Positions 61,098 through 64,000 of a stretch of DNA of 64,000 nucleotides are shown here, piece after piece. The DNA is taken from contig NZ_CP139781.1 of assembly GCF_019679435.2 (NCBI RefSeq), forward strand, positions 3,753,753 to 3,817,752, in the 5' to 3' direction. The stretch's first letter is position 1; every line of letters starts with the position of its first letter. The position numbers and the translations under genes are program-made. The notes beneath the pieces were generated by a model that was not told where the DNA came from, ran no database searches, and saw nothing but the letters and a program-made list of their open reading frames with translations. Source of the DNA: Actomonas aquatica. GTDB taxonomy: Bacteria > Verrucomicrobiota > Verrucomicrobiia > Opitutales > Opitutaceae.

Positions 61098-62480
61098 GTG
61101 GCGACGGCAGGGATGGTGCTGCTGCCTTTGCCGATGTCGTCTGAAGTTGTTCCCCCGCCCTCCCCTGCTGCTGCCTCTGTGGATTCGTCCCGGAACCGAT
61201 CGCCGTGGGCCTGGGTGCCGACGCTGTATTTTGCCCAAGGTCTGCCCTACGTCGCGGTCAACCTGCTCTCGCTCACGCTCTACAAGAACCTCGGGGTTTC
61301 GAACACCGAGATCGCGTTCTACACCAGCTGGCTGAACTTCCCGTGGGTGATCAAACCGCTGTGGTCGCCGCTGGTCGACCTGTGGCGCACGAAGCGGTGG
61401 TGGACGACCCTGATGCAATGGGTGATGGCGGTGAGTTTTGGGCTGGTGGCGCTGTCGATTCCGGCCCCGTGGTTTTTCCAGGCGACGTTGCTGGTGTTTT
61501 GGCTGATGGCGTTTTGCTCGGCGACACACGACATCGCGGCCGACGGGTTCTACATGCTCGCTTTGGACAAACCGCGGCAGGCGGCTTTTGTGGGCGTGCG
61601 CAGCACGGCGTATCGCGTGGCCATGATCGCGGGTCAGGGCGGCTTGGTGTATCTGGCGGGCTATTGGTATGGCACGGGCGGCGACTATGCGGCGGCGTGG
61701 GTGAAGGTGTTTGGCGTGCTGGGCGTCGTGTTTCTGCTGGCGGCGTTGTATCACCAGAGCCAACTGCCGCGGCCGGCGGCCGATGGCGTGGCCGAGTCGG
61801 CGGGCGCGGAGGGGAGCAGCACCGGCGAGGTGCTGCGCGAATGGTGGATCGTGATGGCGACGTTTTTCCAGAAACCCGGCATCCTGCGCATCTTGGGTTT
61901 TCTGCTGCTGTATCGCTTCGCCGAGGCGCAGCTACTGAAGTTGGTCACGCCCTTTCTGCTCGATGAGCGCGCGGTGGGCGGGCTCGGGCTGACGAACGAA
62001 CAGATCGGCGTGTATTACGGCACGTGGGGGGTGGTGGCGCTGACGGTCGGCGGTTTGGTGGGCGGCTGGCTGGTGTCGCGCTTCGGGCTGCGTCGCATGT
62101 TGTGGCCGCTGGTGGCGGCGCTGCATGTGCCCAACGCGGTCTTTTGGTTGCTGGCGATTTATCAACCCGAGAGCGCGTGGCTGATCGGGGGCGGACTGGT
62201 GCTGGAGCAACTCGGCTACGGCCTCGGGTTCACGGCCTATCTGGTTTACATGATGATGGTGGCGGACGGGCCGCACAAAACCGCGCACTACGCGCTGTGC
62301 ACCGGCTGCATGGCCTTGGGCGTGATGTTGCCCGGCATGTTTGCCGGCTGGGTGCAAGCGCAGCTCGGTTACACCCAATTTTTTGTGTGGGTGCTGGTGT
62401 GTGCGGTGCCGTCGCTCGGCGCGGTGGCGCTGGCGCAGGGGAAGATCCAGGACGGGTTTGGGCGGAAGGTGGCGGAGTAA
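61098..62480 (+). CDS. AmpG-like MFS transporter
   Basis: 460 residues from the ATG at 61098; the ATG at 61134 is an alternative. Twelve membrane segments are expected. AmpG-type signatures: WVPTLYFAQGLPYVAVNLLS, LNFPWVIKPLWSPLVDLW, FCSATHDIAADGFYM and VGVRSTAYRVAMIAGQGG. AmpG imports GlcNAc-anhMurNAc muropeptides; related MFS members carry other sugars or acetyl-CoA. No muropeptide-recycling gene is adjacent, so the substrate is open. It ends near a long inverted repeat. Confidence 0.82.
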   Translation: MATAGMVLLPLPMSSEVVPPPSPAAASVDSSRNRSPWAWVPTLYFAQGLPYVAVNLLSLTLYKNLGVSNTEIAFYTSWLNFPWVIKPLWSPLVDLWRTKRWWTTLMQWVMAVSFGLVALSIPAPWFFQATLLVFWLMAFCSATHDIAADGFYMLALDKPRQAAFVGVRSTAYRVAMIAGQGGLVYLAGYWYGTGGDYAAAWVKVFGVLGVVFLLAALYHQSQLPRPAADGVAESAGAEGSSTGEVLREWWIVMATFFQKPGILRILGFLLLYRFAEAQLLKLVTPFLLDERAVGGLGLTNEQIGVYYGTWGVVALTVGGLVGGWLVSRFGLRRMLWPLVAALHVPNAVFWLLAIYQPESAWLIGGGLVLEQLGYGLGFTAYLVYMMMVADGPHKTAHYALCTGCMALGVMLPGMFAGWVQAQLGYTQFFVWVLVCAVPSLGAVALAQGKIQDGFGRKVAE

Positions 62481-62503
62481 GGCTCGGCACCGAGAGGCAG
62501 ATG

Positions 62504-62577
62504 CATGTCGGGCATAAAGCCCGACCCACACTAAGAAGTCGCAAGTCCCATGTGGGTCGGGCTTTACGCCCGACATC
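62504..62577. repeat. Long inverted repeat between convergent genes
   Basis: Arms of about 26 bp: ATGTCGGGC then TAAAGCCCGACCCACA facing TGTGGGTCGGGCTTTA then GCCCGACAT, with a 22-bp loop and one mismatched position. It is the cleanest member of the GTCGGGC family seen in islands 1 and 4 and lies between the stops of the MFS and threonine ammonia-lyase genes, so it could end transcription from both sides. Confidence 0.8.
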
Positions 62578-62590
62578 GCGCTGGTCCGGT

Positions 62591-63799
62591 TTACTTCGCG
62601 ACGGGGAAGCCGGCTTTTTTGAGGGCGCGGCGGAGGTCTTTCAGGTGGGCCGCGTCACGCGTCTCCACCGTGCAGACGGCGCGCACTTCGCTCACATCGG
62701 GCCCGCTGAAGGCGCGGTCGTGGGCGATGTCGCGCACGCTGGCGCCGGCTTTGGCAATCACACGCGAGAGCGCCTCGAGTCCGCCCGGTCGATCACTGAT
62801 CGTCACGGTGAGCCGACCGAGACGGCCGTCGGCGACGAGGCCGCGCTCGATCACACGGGAAAGTGTAGTGGGATCGATGTTACCACCGCAGACGGCCAGC
62901 ACGACACGTTTGCCTTGCAGCTCCGGCAACTGGCCGGCGAGGAGCGCGCCGAGCGGCGCCGCGGCCGCGCCTTCGACGATGGTTTTCTCGAGCTCGAGGT
63001 AGCGCAGGATGGCGAGCGCGATCCATTCTTCGGATACAGCGACCACCTGATCGAGCAGCGGGCGGGCGAGCTCGAAAGCATTGGCACCAACCCGCAACAC
63101 AGCGAGACCGTCGGCGAGGGTGGCACGGCGCGGGATGGTGATGGGGCCGTCGTTCTTGAGTGCGGCGGAGAAACTGGCGGTGGCTTTGGATTCCACGCCG
63201 ATGACCTGGATATCGGGCTTGAGGGCTTTGGCCGCGATGGCGAGGCCGGCGATGAGACCGGCACCACCGATGGGGGCCACGATGGCATCGGCATCGGGCA
63301 CCTGCCGCAGAATTTCCAGGGCCATGGTCCCCTGCCCCGCGATGATATCGGGGTCGTCGAAACCGTGCACGTAGGCGAGGCCTTCGCGTTCGACCAGGAC
63401 ATCGGCGGCGGCGCGGGCGGCCGCAAAGTCGACGCCTTCGACGAGGACGCGGGCGCCGAGTTTTTCGCAGGTGGCGACTTTGATGAGCGGCGCGTAGTCG
63501 GGCATGACGACCGTGACCGGAATGCCGAGCAACTGGCCGTGGTAGGCGAGTCCGAGAGCGTGGTTGCCGGCGGAGGCGGCGATGACGCCCCGGCTGCGCT
63601 GGGCGGCCGGCAGACGCAGGAGCGCGTTGCGGGCGCCCCGCTCTTTGAAGGAGCCGGTGCGTTGGAAGTTGTCCAATTTACAGAAAACCTGCGCGCCGGT
63701 GAGGTCGGAGAGGGGAATCGATTCCGGGCAAGGGGTGACCGGAATCCCACTGCGGATGCGACGGGCGGCGGCGCGAATGTCAGCGAGGGTAACAGGCAT
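62591..63799 (-). CDS. ilvA: Threonine ammonia-lyase
   Basis: 402 residues. The PLP Lys is in RTGSFKERGA (K52). SAGNHALGLAYHG and the PLP-phosphate loop APIGGAGLIAG follow. From about residue 325 a C-terminal ACT domain (LGRLTVTISDRPGGLEALSR, VSEVRAVCTVETRDAAH) is present. The enzyme deaminates threonine to 2-oxobutanoate; this roughly 400-residue form with one ACT domain corresponds to the TdcB/IlvA1-like type, biosynthetic or catabolic. It is monocistronic as far as visible. The start is the ATG at 63799. Confidence 0.93.
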   Translation of the reverse strand: MPVTLADIRAAARRIRSGIPVTPCPESIPLSDLTGAQVFCKLDNFQRTGSFKERGARNALLRLPAAQRSRGVIAASAGNHALGLAYHGQLLGIPVTVVMPDYAPLIKVATCEKLGARVLVEGVDFAAARAAADVLVEREGLAYVHGFDDPDIIAGQGTMALEILRQVPDADAIVAPIGGAGLIAGLAIAAKALKPDIQVIGVESKATASFSAALKNDGPITIPRRATLADGLAVLRVGANAFELARPLLDQVVAVSEEWIALAILRYLELEKTIVEGAAAAPLGALLAGQLPELQGKRVVLAVCGGNIDPTTLSRVIERGLVADGRLGRLTVTISDRPGGLEALSRVIAKAGASVRDIAHDRAFSGPDVSEVRAVCTVETRDAAHLKDLRRALKKAGFPVAK

Positions 63800-63933
63800 G
63801 GGCGCACTCTGCCCGCTCGACCAAACCGGGTGAACTGCAATCCCAATGAAAGATTCGGGGGCTGCCCCGCGCGGCTACGGAGCAGAGTTATTCCAGTTGT
63901 CCGCAGGTTATTCACAATGGGCGGGGCGGGCAC

Positions 63934-63965
63934 AAAAACGCCGCGGCCTGGGGAGGTCGCGGCGT
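63934..63965 (-). terminator. Minus-strand terminator of a gene beyond the right edge
   Basis: Read on the minus strand: ACGCCGCG / CGCGGCGT stem with 12-base loop followed by TTTTT. It lies upstream of the threonine ammonia-lyase gene, so it most likely ends a minus-strand gene that begins past position 64000. Confidence 0.75.
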
Positions 63966-64000
63966 CGTGGGAGGCGCGGGAAATTTGGTGAGATGCTAAC

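Noticed and set aside
62504..62577. Terminal inverted repeats of an insertion sequence
   Set aside because: The arms are only 22 bp apart and enclose no gene; the structure fits a repeat-derived bidirectional terminator.

Overview
The window comes from a high-GC bacterium, most likely a Verrucomicrobiota member of the Opitutaceae type. The evidence is two very large TonB-dependent receptors with an N-terminal LSPFEV-type TonB box, DUF3826, GxGYxYP and GH9 proteins, a PadR plus orphan-permease pair, and a surface protein with tandem C-terminal RLVNIS modules. Many genes lack a clear Shine-Dalgarno sequence. Start codons were therefore chosen mostly from signal peptides, paralogue alignment and domain starts. 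No rRNA, tRNA, CRISPR array, transposase or phage gene was seen.

Layout. 1-2912: the tail of an M20 peptidase, a B1-type metallo-beta-lactamase-fold protein fused to a SnoaL-like domain, and a rhomboid protease. 2913-33926: a glycan-utilisation region. It holds two copies of a LacI regulator plus TonB-dependent receptor module (3671-8291 and 24227-28867), a secreted PIG-L deacetylase, a surface protein, DUF2911 and GNAT proteins, an AraC regulator divergent from an unrecognised glycosidase-like enzyme, a sialic-acid-type SSF symporter, a secreted alpha/alpha-type protein, a GxGYxYP protein, an AGE-family epimerase, and DUF6265 and DUF3826 proteins. 34287-48661: an orphan DUF3800 protein, pyruvate carboxylase, a PadR regulator with a MacB/FtsX-type permease, two hypothetical envelope proteins, a GH9 enzyme coupled to a DUF4380-like protein, a methyltransferase and a 57-residue conserved protein. 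48749-64000: a three-gene RND efflux operon, a SYLF protein, a YkgJ-type Cys-cluster protein with an HTH partner, pdxH, DUF2721 and DUF2959 proteins, a multi-PAS SpoIIE-type phosphatase, a DUF2007 protein, an AmpG-like MFS transporter and a threonine ammonia-lyase.

How the genes may work together (inference). The receptors would import oligosaccharide across the outer membrane. Secreted deacetylase and hydrolase-like proteins would process it, the SSF symporter would take monosaccharide across the inner membrane, and the AGE epimerase would isomerise it. The symporter subfamily together with an AGE epimerase and a PIG-L deacetylase suggests N-acylated (hexosamine or sialic-acid type) glycans, but the substrate is not proven. 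Cis elements tie the region together. A perfect TGAAATTTCA-core palindrome lies upstream of the second LacI gene (several copies) and upstream of the epimerase. A 40-bp element is shared between the first LacI upstream region and the AraC/glycosidase-like divergent promoter.

The most unusual non-coding structure is a set of intergenic repeat islands built from modular units. Many units have a 5' box TGTAGsC or TGTGGGTC, then a hairpin whose stem sequence varies between copies, then a 3' box CTGCCYCTCGG. Nine exact copies of the 3' box were found, all between genes.
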